A DNA stretch of 64,000 nucleotides from positions 45,317 through 109,316 of the forward strand of contig NZ_SUEG01000002.1 of NCBI RefSeq assembly GCF_005063415.1, written 5' to 3'. This DNA comes from Mesorhizobium sp. (lineage in GTDB: Bacteria; Pseudomonadota; Alphaproteobacteria; Rhizobiales; Rhizobiaceae). The position numbers and the translations under genes are program-made. Every line of letters starts with the position of its first letter. The first letter of the stretch is position 1. Of this stretch, positions 52,561 to 61,406 are shown one piece after another. Under the pieces are notes generated by a model, which saw nothing but the letters and a program-made list of their open reading frames with translations, was not told the DNA's origin and did not search any database.

Positions 52561-53029
52561 ATGAGCCGTTTGCTGCTTAGCTTCGTCTCGTTGTTATTTT
52601 CCACCACGCTTCTTTATGCGCAAGAGTGGCAGCCCTTCGGCGTCAAGCAGTTTGGCTTTGTATTCGATGTGCCCCCTGGCTTTGTTCTGACTCAGCGTTC
52701 CGACCAGGGGGGCAGCTTTTCAGGGCAAAAACGGGGCCTTTCTTGCTGTTTGGGGCGCAAGGCTCGGAAAGGCCAGTTTCCGCGCCGAGATAGAGCATCG
52801 AATGGTCGAGGACGAAAAGGCGGGCTGGAAAGTGACCTATCGGCGCGTTAAGCCGGCTTGGGCCAGTTATTCCGGCCTCAGGGACGGGCAAATCCGCTAT
52901 GTACGCGTCATTGCGATCTGCAATGACCGTGCGGCGCTCTTTACAATGAACTACAGCAGATCCGAAAAAATCCCGTACGATCCCGTCGTGGTGCGAATGG
53001 TGCGATCCCTAAGGGCGGAAGGCTGTTAA
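52561..53029 (+). pseudogene. Hypothetical exported protein, split by a frameshift in a G-run
   Basis: The first frame starts with a signal peptide (MSRLLLSFVSLLFSTTLLYA-Q), then EWQPFGVKQFGFVFDVPPGFVLTQRSDQG. At the six-G run 52707-52712 the frame shifts: one base fewer gives AAFQGKNGAFLAVWGARLGKASFRAE-like sequence that joins the second frame (DEKAGWKVTYRRVKPAWASYSGLRDG ... VVRMVRSLRAEGC). The joined product of about 155 residues is a small periplasmic protein of unknown role. The frameshift could be genuine, programmed or a sequencing error. Confidence 0.7.
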
Positions 53030-53069
53030 AGCCAGATCAAGCTGTAGAAATATGGCATCTGCAGGGTGA

Positions 53070-53421
53070 AAGCGACAGAGGGCCCCGAACTCGATCAACT
53101 GGCTCTCGCCCTGGAAGGCCTGCGGGGTCATCCCAACATCTTCTATGGCATGGGTTCAACGGAACCGGCATTGCACAGACGCCGATCGGCGGCCGCGTCC
53201 TGGCCAGTCTGGTGCTCGAGCCCAAGGACCGGTGGAGCGCCAGCGGTCTGGTCGGGATCGACCGGAGGCTGGCATTGCCTCCAGAGCCGTTCCGCTATCT
53301 CGGCGCCAGACTTGTGCGCGGCGCTATCCGGCGCAAGAACGACATCGAGATCCGCAACGGGAACCCGGATGTTCTCACCCGTTTTCTTGCGCAGCTCACG
53401 CCGGGGCATCGTAAGCAGTAG
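53070..53421 (+). pseudogene. FAD-dependent oxidoreductase (DAO family) C-terminal remnant
   Basis: Two frames combine to GHPNIFYGMG(F)NGTGIAQTPIGGRVLASLVL, the last FAD-contact region of glycine-oxidase/amine-oxidase-like proteins, continuing as KDRWSASGLVGIDRRLALPPEPFRYLGARLVRGAIRRK to the stop. A missing T near 53155 breaks the frame, and the N-terminal 300 or so residues are absent. It is unlike the intact FAD oxidoreductase at 59453 in sequence. Confidence 0.75.
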
Positions 53422-53594
53422 TAGTCGTGCCCTGCAGTCCGCCTGGGCTGTCATTCAGCCGAGCCGATCCGCACCGGCCGGTGTTATTGTAGGTAAGCGA
53501 AGAGAGACAAGGCAGTCACAATCTCCCTGCATGGCATCGACCCCGGCGTAGAGGCGCTGCAATTCAGCTCCAGCCGGACCGTCGCGGCCGGAGA

Positions 53595-54704
53595 TCAGAC
53601 GGCCTCGCGGTTGCGATGGACCGCAATTGAGTTACGCTCCACCAAGCGGGCCGCCAGCACACAATGCTCGAAAGGCAAAGTGGCCTCCCCTAACCTCCTC
53701 AAGAGAAGCTCCGCCGCCGCCGCTCCGATCAAATGCGCCGGCTGCGCGATGGCTGTGATACCCTGGGCCACGAATTGCATCCAGTCGAGATCGTCGAAGC
53801 AAAGCAGCGAAAGGTCTCCTGGGATCGCAAGCTTCAGTGCCGATGTCGCCTCCAGAACACCTGTCGACATCACGCCATCGGCGGTAAACAGGGCGGACGG
53901 CGCATTGCGCATTGTCAGCAGATCGAGTGCCTCCTTGCGGGCCGCCTCGCTAGAATAGATCGCCACGCGGCGGATCAACTGCGGATCCGGCGTAATGCCC
54001 GCGGCGCGATGGGCTTCGAGGTAACCCAATAGCCTTTGCCAGCTTGGATGATGATAGCGAATATCAGCGCTGGAGAGATCGGCGTTTGCCACAAACGAGC
54101 CAACATCATCGCGTTGGCCCGGCCCGAGCTCCGCCAGAATTCCAATGCGGCTGTGTCCGGCACCGATCATCGCCGCGATGCTGCTACGCGTTACGGAAAC
54201 ATTGTCGACCACGACTGAATCGGTTTCCAGGCCCGCAACCATGCGGTCGAACTGCACGACGGGACAGCGGGCTGCGACTGCCTCACGAAGATGATCCGGT
54301 TCGTCCACGAAAGTCGATGAGACAATTAAACCGTCGACCTGCTTTTCCAGCAGCAGCTGCACCGCCTCTCGCTCGAGTTCGGCATTTTCGTCACTATTCG
54401 TAACGATAACCCCGAAGCCGCCACGGCGCGCCATATCCCCTATTCCGCGCAGCACGCTCGCGTAGAACGGGCTTTCGATGTCGCCAACCACAACTCCGAT
54501 AGTCTGCGTCTTACCGGTGATCAGACCTTTGGCCAGGCGATTGGGGCGATAGCCCAGCTCAGCTGCAGCGGCGCGCACCTTCTCCTGGACCTCGGGGCTG
54601 CTGTAGCCGTAGTCACCAAGCACACGCCCCGCCGTGGCGGAACTCACCCCGGCCCGGCGAGCGACCTCTATGATGGTTGCGTTTTTCGACGATCTTTCAG
54701 TCAC
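53595..54704 (-). CDS. LacI-family transcriptional regulator of the Amadori-type catabolic locus
   Basis: 369 residues. HTH: ATIIEVARRAGVSSATAGRVLGDYGYSSPEV, hinge AELGYRPNRLAKGLITGKTQTIGVVVGDIESPFYASVLRGI. The periplasmic-binding-like effector domain follows (VDGLIVSSTF, PVVQFDRMVAG, VDNVSVTRSSIAAMIGAGHSRIGIL, LFTADGVMSTGVLEAT). It lies 110 bp downstream of the ABC transporter on the same strand. The two sites TGNNAACGTTNNCA at 57352 and 58310 are the likely operators, with an Amadori compound or its breakdown product as inducer. Confidence 0.92.
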   Translation of the reverse strand: MTERSSKNATIIEVARRAGVSSATAGRVLGDYGYSSPEVQEKVRAAAAELGYRPNRLAKGLITGKTQTIGVVVGDIESPFYASVLRGIGDMARRGGFGVIVTNSDENAELEREAVQLLLEKQVDGLIVSSTFVDEPDHLREAVAARCPVVQFDRMVAGLETDSVVVDNVSVTRSSIAAMIGAGHSRIGILAELGPGQRDDVGSFVANADLSSADIRYHHPSWQRLLGYLEAHRAAGITPDPQLIRRVAIYSSEAARKEALDLLTMRNAPSALFTADGVMSTGVLEATSALKLAIPGDLSLLCFDDLDWMQFVAQGITAIAQPAHLIGAAAAELLLRRLGEATLPFEHCVLAARLVERNSIAVHRNREAV

Positions 54705-54814
54705 TCGGCAAACCCCGCCGCCAATGCGCGCGTTGTGACGGCGACCTAGCGGCAGTTAAGCCCGTCCAGCAAGGCCGAACACTGCAACCCCCGCGGTTGC
54801 GCACACCATTGCAA

Positions 54815-56344
54815 TCACAGTACCTCGGACAGAAAGCGCCGAAGACGTGGACTCTGCGGATTGTCGAAAAGGTCCTCTGGCCGTCCTGCCTCGACGATCC
54901 GCCCCTCGTCCATGAACACGACCTGGTTCGCGACTTTGCGAGCAAAGTTCATCTCGTGGGTGACGACCACCATCGTCATCCCGCCGCGACCGAGATCGGC
55001 CATCAAATTGAGCACACCCTTGACCAATTCTGGATCGAGCGCGCTGGTGACTTCGTCGAACAGCATGATTTCGGGCTCGAGGGCGAGCGCACGCGCGATG
55101 GCCACCCGCTGCTGTTGCCCGCCCGAGAGATTGGCTGGCCGGTGATCCTTGCGCTCCAGCAGTCCGACTTCATGCAGCCTCGCCAAGGCCGCGCCCTCAG
55201 CCTCCTCGCGCGACATGCGTTTCACCTTGCGCAGAGCCAGGGTGATGTTGGCGAGCGCGCTGCGGTCGGGGAACAGATTGAACTGCTGGAAAACCATCCC
55301 GACGCGCCGCCGGAGTTGGTCAGGGGTCTGTTTGTAGATGCTTTCGCCGTCGAGCAGAATGTCACCGGCTCGACACTCTACTAGGCGGTTGAGGCAACGC
55401 AGCAAGGTGGACTTGCCCGAGCCGGACGGACCGATGAGGCAGGTGACCGTCCCGGGTTGCACTTTCAGACTGACCTCATGGAGCACCTGGACGGCGCCGT
55501 AGGCCATGTCGATATTCTTCACCTCGATGCCGCCACCCTTGAAGCGAATGGGCTGTGCTGCGGGCGACGTCGCTGCGCCCGGCACGACGGCTTCGGCAAG
55601 CTCGGCGACTTCCTTGAGGCCACTCTGCACGGCGGTGATTCGTTTGCCGACACGCATGCGCGCGTCGATATAGTTGACGAGATGGGTCAGCGGCACCGTG
55701 ATCACGAGATAGAACACGCCGGCCAGCAAGAGCGGCGACAAGTTGCCGGTCAGCACAGCCTGGTCTTGGCCGACGCGGAACAGTTCGCGTTCGGAGGCGA
55801 GCAGACCAAGGAAATAGACCAGGCTGGAGTCTTTAACATTGCCGATGAACTGGTTGACCAGTGCAGGCAGGACGCGGCGGATGCCTTGCGGGATCACCAC
55901 AAGGCGCATGCCTTGGCCATATGTCATGCCGAGGGTGCGCGTGGCGTCGATCTGACCACGCTCGACGCTCTGAATGCCGGCGCGGAAAATCTCCCCGATG
56001 TAGGCGCCGGCGATCAGGCTGAGCGCCAGAATGCCAAGCGGATACGGCGATGGACCGAACAGATCTCGGCCCAACCGCGCGAAGCCTTGGCCAATGATCA
56101 GGATTGTGACAATGGCAGGAAGCCCGCGGAAGATATCGGTGTAGACTCTGGCAAGGAGTTTCAGCGGCTGGTTCTCGGAAATCCCCATCACGGCGAGTAC
56201 GATACCGATCAGCGTCCCGAAAAACGTCGAGGCAAGGGCCAGGATCAAGGTGTTCTTGAGGCCGACCATCACCATGTTCGGCAGAACTTCTGCCATCGCC
56301 TGGAAATCAAGAAAGCTGCGGGCGAAGTTGTCGAACCAGCTCAT
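54815..56344 (-). CDS. Amino-acid/opine ABC transporter, permease fused to ATP-binding domain
   Basis: 509 residues from ATG 56344; ten more codons upstream are possible. Residues about 10-225 form a His/Glu/Gln-type permease with five helices (MVGLKNTLILALASTFFGTLIGIVLAV, IGEIFRAGIQSVERGQIDATRTLGMT). Residues about 260-505 are the ATPase: IGPSGSGKSTLLRCLN, FQQFNLFPDRS, LSGGQQQRVAIARAL, IMLFDEVTSALDPEL. Such one-chain fusions occur in opine and fructosyl-amino-acid importers (SocB is described as similar). It works with the binding protein encoded just upstream. Confidence 0.93.
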   Translation of the reverse strand: MSWFDNFARSFLDFQAMAEVLPNMVMVGLKNTLILALASTFFGTLIGIVLAVMGISENQPLKLLARVYTDIFRGLPAIVTILIIGQGFARLGRDLFGPSPYPLGILALSLIAGAYIGEIFRAGIQSVERGQIDATRTLGMTYGQGMRLVVIPQGIRRVLPALVNQFIGNVKDSSLVYFLGLLASERELFRVGQDQAVLTGNLSPLLLAGVFYLVITVPLTHLVNYIDARMRVGKRITAVQSGLKEVAELAEAVVPGAATSPAAQPIRFKGGGIEVKNIDMAYGAVQVLHEVSLKVQPGTVTCLIGPSGSGKSTLLRCLNRLVECRAGDILLDGESIYKQTPDQLRRRVGMVFQQFNLFPDRSALANITLALRKVKRMSREEAEGAALARLHEVGLLERKDHRPANLSGGQQQRVAIARALALEPEIMLFDEVTSALDPELVKGVLNLMADLGRGGMTMVVVTHEMNFARKVANQVVFMDEGRIVEAGRPEDLFDNPQSPRLRRFLSEVL

Positions 56345-56420
56345 ATCAAGTCCATCTATAACTCGGCCGGGCACCGTTGCTCACGGGCCCGGCCGGAAAC
56401 GACAACGAATACGCGCGAAT

Positions 56421-57257
56421 TTACTTCTTGGGCAGATATTGATCCGGCATCGGGGTACCCGGGAACCATTTCTCGTGCAGTCGTTTCCAGGTGCCATCGT
56501 CCATGGCCTCGCGCAGTGCCTTGTTGAGCGCTTCGCGGAAGGCGTCGTTGCCCTTCTTGACTACGAAACCGGCTGGCGCATCGAAGGACGGCACGTTCAT
56601 TGTTATGTTCAGGTTCTTATAGCGCTCCACATACTGCTTGGCCGACTCATAGTCGGTGAAATGGCCATCGATCGTCCCGTTGTTCAGCGCCGCCACCGCA
56701 GTGTTGTTGTCCGGGAATTTGACAATGTCGCCCTTCAGGTTCTTCTCGGCATAGATTTCCTGCAGCGTTCCCTGGATCACGCCGATGCGCTTTCCGGCGG
56801 TGCTCTGATTGCTCGTCAGAGCCGGATCAGCCGAAATGATCGACAGGTAGCCAGCGAGATAGCCGTCGCCAAAATCCACGGTCTTCTTGCGCTCCGCGGT
56901 CGTGCCAATGGCGGCGACAGCGACGTCGAAGCGACCGTTGGCGACGGACGGCAGCAGCGCCGAGAATTCCTGGCCAGTAAAAACAACCTGCTCCTCCTTG
57001 AACCCGAGCCGGCGCGCCACATCGCGGAAGAGCTCAGCGTCGAAGCCGGTGAAGTTGCCATTGGCGTCGGTGAACACATAGGGTTTCGCATCGCCCATGG
57101 TTCCGACGCTGATCGTTGTCGGGTCGATGAGGTTATAAGGATTGTCGGCCGCTTTTGCCTGCGTTGATCCTGCTAGCGTGCCAAGTCCTGTCACCAGGGC
57201 GATCGTCAGCGCCAGACCGGATTTCACCAGTTGGCGCCTGCTCGAATTCGTTTGCAT
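56421..57257 (-). CDS. Amino-acid/opine ABC transporter periplasmic binding protein
   Basis: 278 residues from ATG 57257, with AGGAG seven bases upstream. The signal peptide runs MQTNSSRRQLVKSGLALTIALVTGLGTLAGSTQAKA. The mature part is SBP_bac_3: GNFTGFDAELFRDVARRLGF, SALLPSVANGRFDVAVAAIGTTAERKKTVDFGDGY and TWKRLHEKWFPGTPMPDQYLP. It captures a glutamine- or Amadori-type amino acid. It is the first gene of the importer operon; a LacI-type operator lies 95 bp upstream. Confidence 0.92.
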   Translation of the reverse strand: MQTNSSRRQLVKSGLALTIALVTGLGTLAGSTQAKAADNPYNLIDPTTISVGTMGDAKPYVFTDANGNFTGFDAELFRDVARRLGFKEEQVVFTGQEFSALLPSVANGRFDVAVAAIGTTAERKKTVDFGDGYLAGYLSIISADPALTSNQSTAGKRIGVIQGTLQEIYAEKNLKGDIVKFPDNNTAVAALNNGTIDGHFTDYESAKQYVERYKNLNITMNVPSFDAPAGFVVKKGNDAFREALNKALREAMDDGTWKRLHEKWFPGTPMPDQYLPKK

Positions 57258-57351
57258 GTCTTCTCCTCTTACGATTGGCCGAACTCGGCCTGCGGTCCCA
57301 CTCGACGTCTCATCCATCAAAACGCTCTCACGTGGCGCTTAGTTAGATGAC

Positions 57352-57365
57352 TGAGAACGTTATCA
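57352..57365. promoter_or_regulatory. LacI-type operator upstream of the importer operon
   Basis: TGAGAACGTTATCA: a palindromic core AACGTT with flanking TG/CA, the form bound by LacI-family proteins. It is in the gap between the binding-protein start and the kinase end. Confidence 0.65.
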
Positions 57366-57418
57366 CTTTATCTAGCATCGTCGATTTCTCGCGTCAATTG
57401 TTTCGCAGAATTTCGCAG

Positions 57419-58285
57419 CTAGACGGTTTTCCTGTCTTGAACGTGCCGAGCTGCGCGGAGGACCTCCGGCGTCATCTTTCCTATATCGATTGCTGTCGCA
57501 TGGCCGATCGCCCCGTAGTACTGGCAGGTAGCCGCCGCGGCCTCCGCGGCATGGCCGAGAATGTCTTGAGGTGCCTCTTCGCTGAGCAGGCCGAACAGCG
57601 TTCTGGCGATGAAGGTGTCGCCCGCGCCCAGGGTGTCGATGGCTTCGACCAGCCGCGCCGGGGATCGGTAAGAGACGGTGTCGCTGTGAAGCACCGCGCC
57701 AGCTCGACCGCGAGTCACAAGAACCCACTTTGAACCACATCCAAGCAGTTCGGCTGCGAGTGCGGCCAATTCCTTGTCGTCGAGACCCTCGCCCGAGACC
57801 GAAGCCAGATAGCAATGGGGCCCAATCTCGCGTCGATGTTCCGGTTCCCGCCGCGTAGAAAAATCGTAAGACAACAGGGACTTACTCGATACCGCGGCAA
57901 CCCACGGGTCTAACCCGCTGGACTGGCCGATGTGGACGGCCTGGAAGGCCGAGAGAAAATCCAGATCTTCTTGCGTCGGCGTGAACATCGAGACGCCGAG
58001 GTCGAAATCCAGGAAAATCCGATCGGCGTTGCGGTGACCTATAAGGCAATAAGCGGTCGGCCCTTCGAGGCGCCGCAATCGGGTGACGTCCACGCGCTCC
58101 GACGCCAGTGCGGCGTCTATCAGGTCCCCTGCCCGGTCTTTGCCGATCGCTCCAACATAGGCCGATCGCCCGCCGAAGCGGCTGACATAGACCGAGACAT
58201 TGAGGCAGTTTCCGCCGGGATACATCTCGCCGCGAGCGAGATAACAATCGACCACGTTATCGCCTATCGCGGCAATCTTGACCAT
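57419..58285 (-). CDS. PfkB-family sugar kinase, fructoselysine 6-kinase-like
   Basis: 288 residues. PfkB signatures: GDNVVDCYLARGEMYPGGNCLNVSVYVSRFG at the start and EAIDTLGAGDTFIARTLFGLL near residue 220 with the catalytic Asp in GAGD. The opening resembles FrlD-type kinases, which phosphorylate C6 of the fructosyl group of Amadori compounds. Divergently encoded next to it is the SIS deglycase that would split the product. The pair strongly suggests a fructosyl-amino-acid pathway; the exact amino acid is unknown. Confidence 0.88.
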   Translation of the reverse strand: MVKIAAIGDNVVDCYLARGEMYPGGNCLNVSVYVSRFGGRSAYVGAIGKDRAGDLIDAALASERVDVTRLRRLEGPTAYCLIGHRNADRIFLDFDLGVSMFTPTQEDLDFLSAFQAVHIGQSSGLDPWVAAVSSKSLLSYDFSTRREPEHRREIGPHCYLASVSGEGLDDKELAALAAELLGCGSKWVLVTRGRAGAVLHSDTVSYRSPARLVEAIDTLGAGDTFIARTLFGLLSEEAPQDILGHAAEAAAATCQYYGAIGHATAIDIGKMTPEVLRAARHVQDRKTV

Positions 58286-58309
58286 TGCAGGACTTTCAGT
58301 TTAAGGATG

Positions 58310-58323
58310 TGATAACGTTCGCA
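58310..58323. promoter_or_regulatory. LacI-type operator between kinase and deglycase genes
   Basis: TGATAACGTTCGCA, sharing the TGNNAACGTTNNCA pattern with the site at 57352-57365 (the two are near-exact reverse complements over 12 bases). It sits in the divergent promoter region and could control both transcripts. Confidence 0.65.
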
Positions 58324-58386
58324 TAATGGCTGCCACCTGTCAATTGTGCGCCGGCCCCTAGCTCTGCCAACGAGACGAGGAAGCTC

Positions 58387-59388
58387 ATGATTTCCGCCCT
58401 GCCCGCCGACGTACAACGCGCCCTGACCGCTACGGCCGGCAGGCGGTTTTCGCATCTATTCCTCGTAGCGTGCGGCGGCTCGCTCTCCATCATGATGGCA
58501 GGCAAGTACTTCGTCGACCGTCACAGTGGCACATTCGCCTGCGACATCTACAACGCGGATGAGTTCGTCTGCCGCGATCCGCGACTGTTGGGACCTGACA
58601 CGCTCGTTGTCCTTTGCTCGCAAACAGGAACGACGAACGAAACCGTGCGAGCGGCCAATTATGCAAAAGATCGAGGCGCTGCGACGATCGGCATGACGCT
58701 CGACTTAATATCGCCTCTCGCAAAGGCAGTCGACCATGCAGTCGCCTACCAGGCCTCCTACACGACGGGCAAAGAAATCGATTCTGCCTGCAGCAACTAC
58801 GGCGTGCTCTACATGTTGCTCGCCGGCCTGATCGATGAACGGGAGGGTGCCGGGATAACCGCCGATCTGCTGATGAGCCTGAACTATCTTCAGCCGTCGA
58901 TCGAACGCGCGCACCGGACCTATGCCGACCGCTTTCAAGCCTTCGCACCCCGTTTTGGGCCGTGCAATACGATCTACACACTGGCCAGCGGTGCCAGCTA
59001 TGGTGCGGCCTATTCCTACGCCATCTGCGTGCTGATGGAGATGCAGTGGTACGACTCGCAAGCCATACACGCGAACGAATTCTTTCACGGCCCATTTGAG
59101 GTGGTGGACCGGGATGCTTGCTTTGTGGTCTTGCTTGGTTTGGACGAAACACGGAGCCTTTCCGAACGCGCCCGCGATTTCCTTTTCAAGTACGGCAGCC
59201 GGGAAAACATCCTGGTGCTCGATGGAGCGGAACTCGACCTCAGCGGTATGTCCGAACACATCAAACCCTATCTCGTGCCGTTGGTCTTCTTCGACACTCT
59301 ATGGCGTTTTGCCTACGAGCTGGCCGGTCTGCGCGGCCGGCCAATGCTTGAGGGCCGGCGCTACATGAAGAAGCTCACCGACTATTAG
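58387..59388 (+). CDS. SIS-domain sugar-phosphate deglycase, fructoselysine-6-phosphate deglycase (FrlB)-like
   Basis: 333 residues with two SIS domains. LVACGGSLSIMMAGKYFVDRH and VVLCSQTGTTNETVRAANYAKDRG lie in the first, TLASGASYGAAYSYAICVLMEMQW and NEFFHGPFEVVDRD in the second. The latter motif is characteristic of the FrlB/AgaS group. It would convert a fructosyl-amino-acid 6-phosphate to glucose 6-phosphate and the free amino acid. It is the first of two plus-strand genes, 64 bp from the FAD oxidoreductase. Confidence 0.88.
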   Translation: MISALPADVQRALTATAGRRFSHLFLVACGGSLSIMMAGKYFVDRHSGTFACDIYNADEFVCRDPRLLGPDTLVVLCSQTGTTNETVRAANYAKDRGAATIGMTLDLISPLAKAVDHAVAYQASYTTGKEIDSACSNYGVLYMLLAGLIDEREGAGITADLLMSLNYLQPSIERAHRTYADRFQAFAPRFGPCNTIYTLASGASYGAAYSYAICVLMEMQWYDSQAIHANEFFHGPFEVVDRDACFVVLLGLDETRSLSERARDFLFKYGSRENILVLDGAELDLSGMSEHIKPYLVPLVFFDTLWRFAYELAGLRGRPMLEGRRYMKKLTDY

Positions 59389-59452
59389 TTCCGCCGCACT
59401 CTGCAGCGATCCAACAACCCCCAGCCCGTCTTCTGCGAAGAAGGATTTCTCT

Positions 59453-60580
59453 ATGACTGCATCCCCAAAGCCGCGCCATGTCGTTGTTATCGGCGCGGGC
59501 ATTTTCGGCATCTCTTCCGCGTTGCACCTTGCTCGTCTTGGCGTTGAAGTAACCATTGTCAACGACGGCGCGCCGGCCAACGGTGCATCCGGCCGTTCAC
59601 TTTCCTGGCTGAACTCAGCGCGACGTGCGGACACTGCCTACCACCGCTTGAGGCTTGCAGGCATCGACCGTTATCGGACCCTGGCCGCCACAAGGCCGGA
59701 AACGGCGTCGTGGCTTCGCTTTGACGGCGGCCTCACCTGGGATGCGGATGATGAGACGAACCAGATCGCGTCCATCTGCCAGCTGGAGCAGGATATTGGT
59801 TATGACGCGCTTCTGCTCGGCCCTGCCGAAGTCGGCGCAGTGACGCCCGGCGTCAACGCCAGCGCCATCACCCCGCAGGGTGCCATCTTCAATCCTGGCG
59901 AAGGATGGGTTGACCTGCCCTGCCTGATCGATCTGCTGCTCAATGAGTTCCGCTCCCGCGGCGGCAAGCTCGTTCAGGACGCTGGACGCGTGCGAATAGA
60001 TGCCACAGGTGGTCGCGCGCGTGGCGTCGTCACTGCCGACGGTATGCCGTTAAAGGCGGATGCAGCGGTCCTTGCCGTTGGGCCAGCGACGCCTGCCATG
60101 CTTGCGGAGATCGGAGTTCGTGTCCCCGACGCCACGCCGATTTCACTTCTCTTGAAGACCAAACCGGTCAAGACCGAGCTCCGTGCCGTGCTGAATACGC
60201 CGCGCGTGGCGGTGCGCCCGACGCCGGATGGCGCACTTGTTTTGGATTCGGCGTGGTCGGAGGAAGAGGTCGTGGTCAACTCTGACGGAACCTACACCGT
60301 GCACGACAAGACGGTCAAAGGACTGCTCGACGAGGCTAGTGCCGTGCTCGACGGCAATCCGCGGCTTCAACTCGCTACCTATGCCGTTGGCCCGAAGCCC
60401 ATCCCGGGCGACGGCGAGCCAGTGCTTGGCTCCGTCGAGACCGTCGCCGGGCTTCATGTCGCCTTTAGCCACAGCGGCGCCACGCTCGGATTGATCGTCG
60501 GCGAGTTGCTTGCCAAAGAAATCGTCTCCGGCAATCCGCATCCCATGCTTGCAGGCTTCCGCGCGAAGCGTTTCAGCTGA
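59453..60580 (+). CDS. FAD-dependent oxidoreductase (DAO family), possible amadoriase
   Basis: 375 residues. N-terminal FAD fold HVVVIGAGIFGISSALHLARLGVEVTIV, then GASGRSLSWLNSARR and the C-terminal SHSGATLGLIVGELLAKEI, as in D-amino-acid and sarcosine oxidases. In the Agrobacterium soc (santhopine) system an amadoriase of this superfamily releases the sugar oxidatively. Here it would give a second, oxidative route beside the kinase/deglycase, or act on a related amine. This role is inferred from context. Confidence 0.85.
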   Translation: MTASPKPRHVVVIGAGIFGISSALHLARLGVEVTIVNDGAPANGASGRSLSWLNSARRADTAYHRLRLAGIDRYRTLAATRPETASWLRFDGGLTWDADDETNQIASICQLEQDIGYDALLLGPAEVGAVTPGVNASAITPQGAIFNPGEGWVDLPCLIDLLLNEFRSRGGKLVQDAGRVRIDATGGRARGVVTADGMPLKADAAVLAVGPATPAMLAEIGVRVPDATPISLLLKTKPVKTELRAVLNTPRVAVRPTPDGALVLDSAWSEEEVVVNSDGTYTVHDKTVKGLLDEASAVLDGNPRLQLATYAVGPKPIPGDGEPVLGSVETVAGLHVAFSHSGATLGLIVGELLAKEIVSGNPHPMLAGFRAKRFS

Positions 60581-60968
60581 AAGGGCAATCGCGGCCGAGG
60601 TCGAACTGTCCAGATGGGCCGCGCGCCTGAGGAATCTTGGCAAGAATCGGTAAACAGCGAATATCCGTCTCCTGCGGTTTCAACGTTGGTCGGAGGGTGG
60701 CCAAGGCTAAGAAGCTGAGGTGCCCTTGCCGAGCGATAGGTGACATGATCGTTTTATCGGGTTGTCCTCTTAAGGCAACAGAGACGGCGACGAGTGTTAG
60801 CGCTGCGCGTCCAAGCGCGAACGCGCAGGGTAGAGATGAATGCCCCACAAACTATGGTCAGATAGCCGCTCGCGATCCACTGGAGTGCGCTGAGCTCGAC
60901 AAGTTGCGGAAGCCTCAATTCAAAGCCAAGACGATCGAAAGGCAGACTGCACCGAAGGGTCCGGCGGT
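60581..60968. other. Intergenic region
   Basis: 388 bp between the FAD oxidoreductase and the PIN toxin end. Several short overlapping frames are present on both strands, none with recognisable features. Confidence 0.4.
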
Positions 60969-61406
60969 CTACCTTGCGGGAATCAGGTGCAGTGCAGACT
61001 TCCCGCCCTTCACGGCCGCCGCTGACAGCTTGCGGTCAAAGCTGGCAAGTTGGCCGCCGCGCGCCTTGGCGAGCGCGAGAAGGTACGTATCCGTGACCTG
61101 TGCCGAGGTCAGGATTTTCGCTGCATCGATGCCGCCGGAGCCAACCAGACTCACATCGTCGGGCCAGAAGCTGTGCCCGTGCAGAGCCCGCAACTTGGTA
61201 ACGATTTGCGCAACGATGGCGGGCGAGCCGGGGGAATTGGGATATCTTTGGTTGCCGACGATGCGCAGGACGCCGTTTTCGGTGATGGGACACGTAGCCC
61301 ATGCCGCGTGACCGGTCTCTTCGAACCAGCCATGCGCGTCATCATGGGCGACGTGGCCAGGATCGATCAGTGCGATCAGCACATTGACATCGAGCAGGAA
61401 CGTCAA
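60969..61406 (-). CDS. VapC-type PIN-domain toxin (second copy in the window)
   Basis: 145 residues. PIN acidic residues: FLLDVNVLIALIDPGH (Asp), ITENGVLRIVGNQRY (Glu), VTDTYLLALAKA (Asp) and LASFDRKLS (Asp). This variety, with the TENGxLRIxxN signature, belongs to a VapC subgroup paired with CopG/VapB-like antitoxins. Its start overlaps the antitoxin stop by four bases (ATGA). It is unrelated at close range to the toxin at 51458. Confidence 0.9.
   Translation of the reverse strand: MTFLLDVNVLIALIDPGHVAHDDAHGWFEETGHAAWATCPITENGVLRIVGNQRYPNSPGSPAIVAQIVTKLRALHGHSFWPDDVSLVGSGGIDAAKILTSAQVTDTYLLALAKARGGQLASFDRKLSAAAVKGGKSALHLIPAR

Noticed and set aside
54044-54403. Plus-strand 119-codon frame
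   Set aside because: Antisense to the LacI regulator effector domain; no features.
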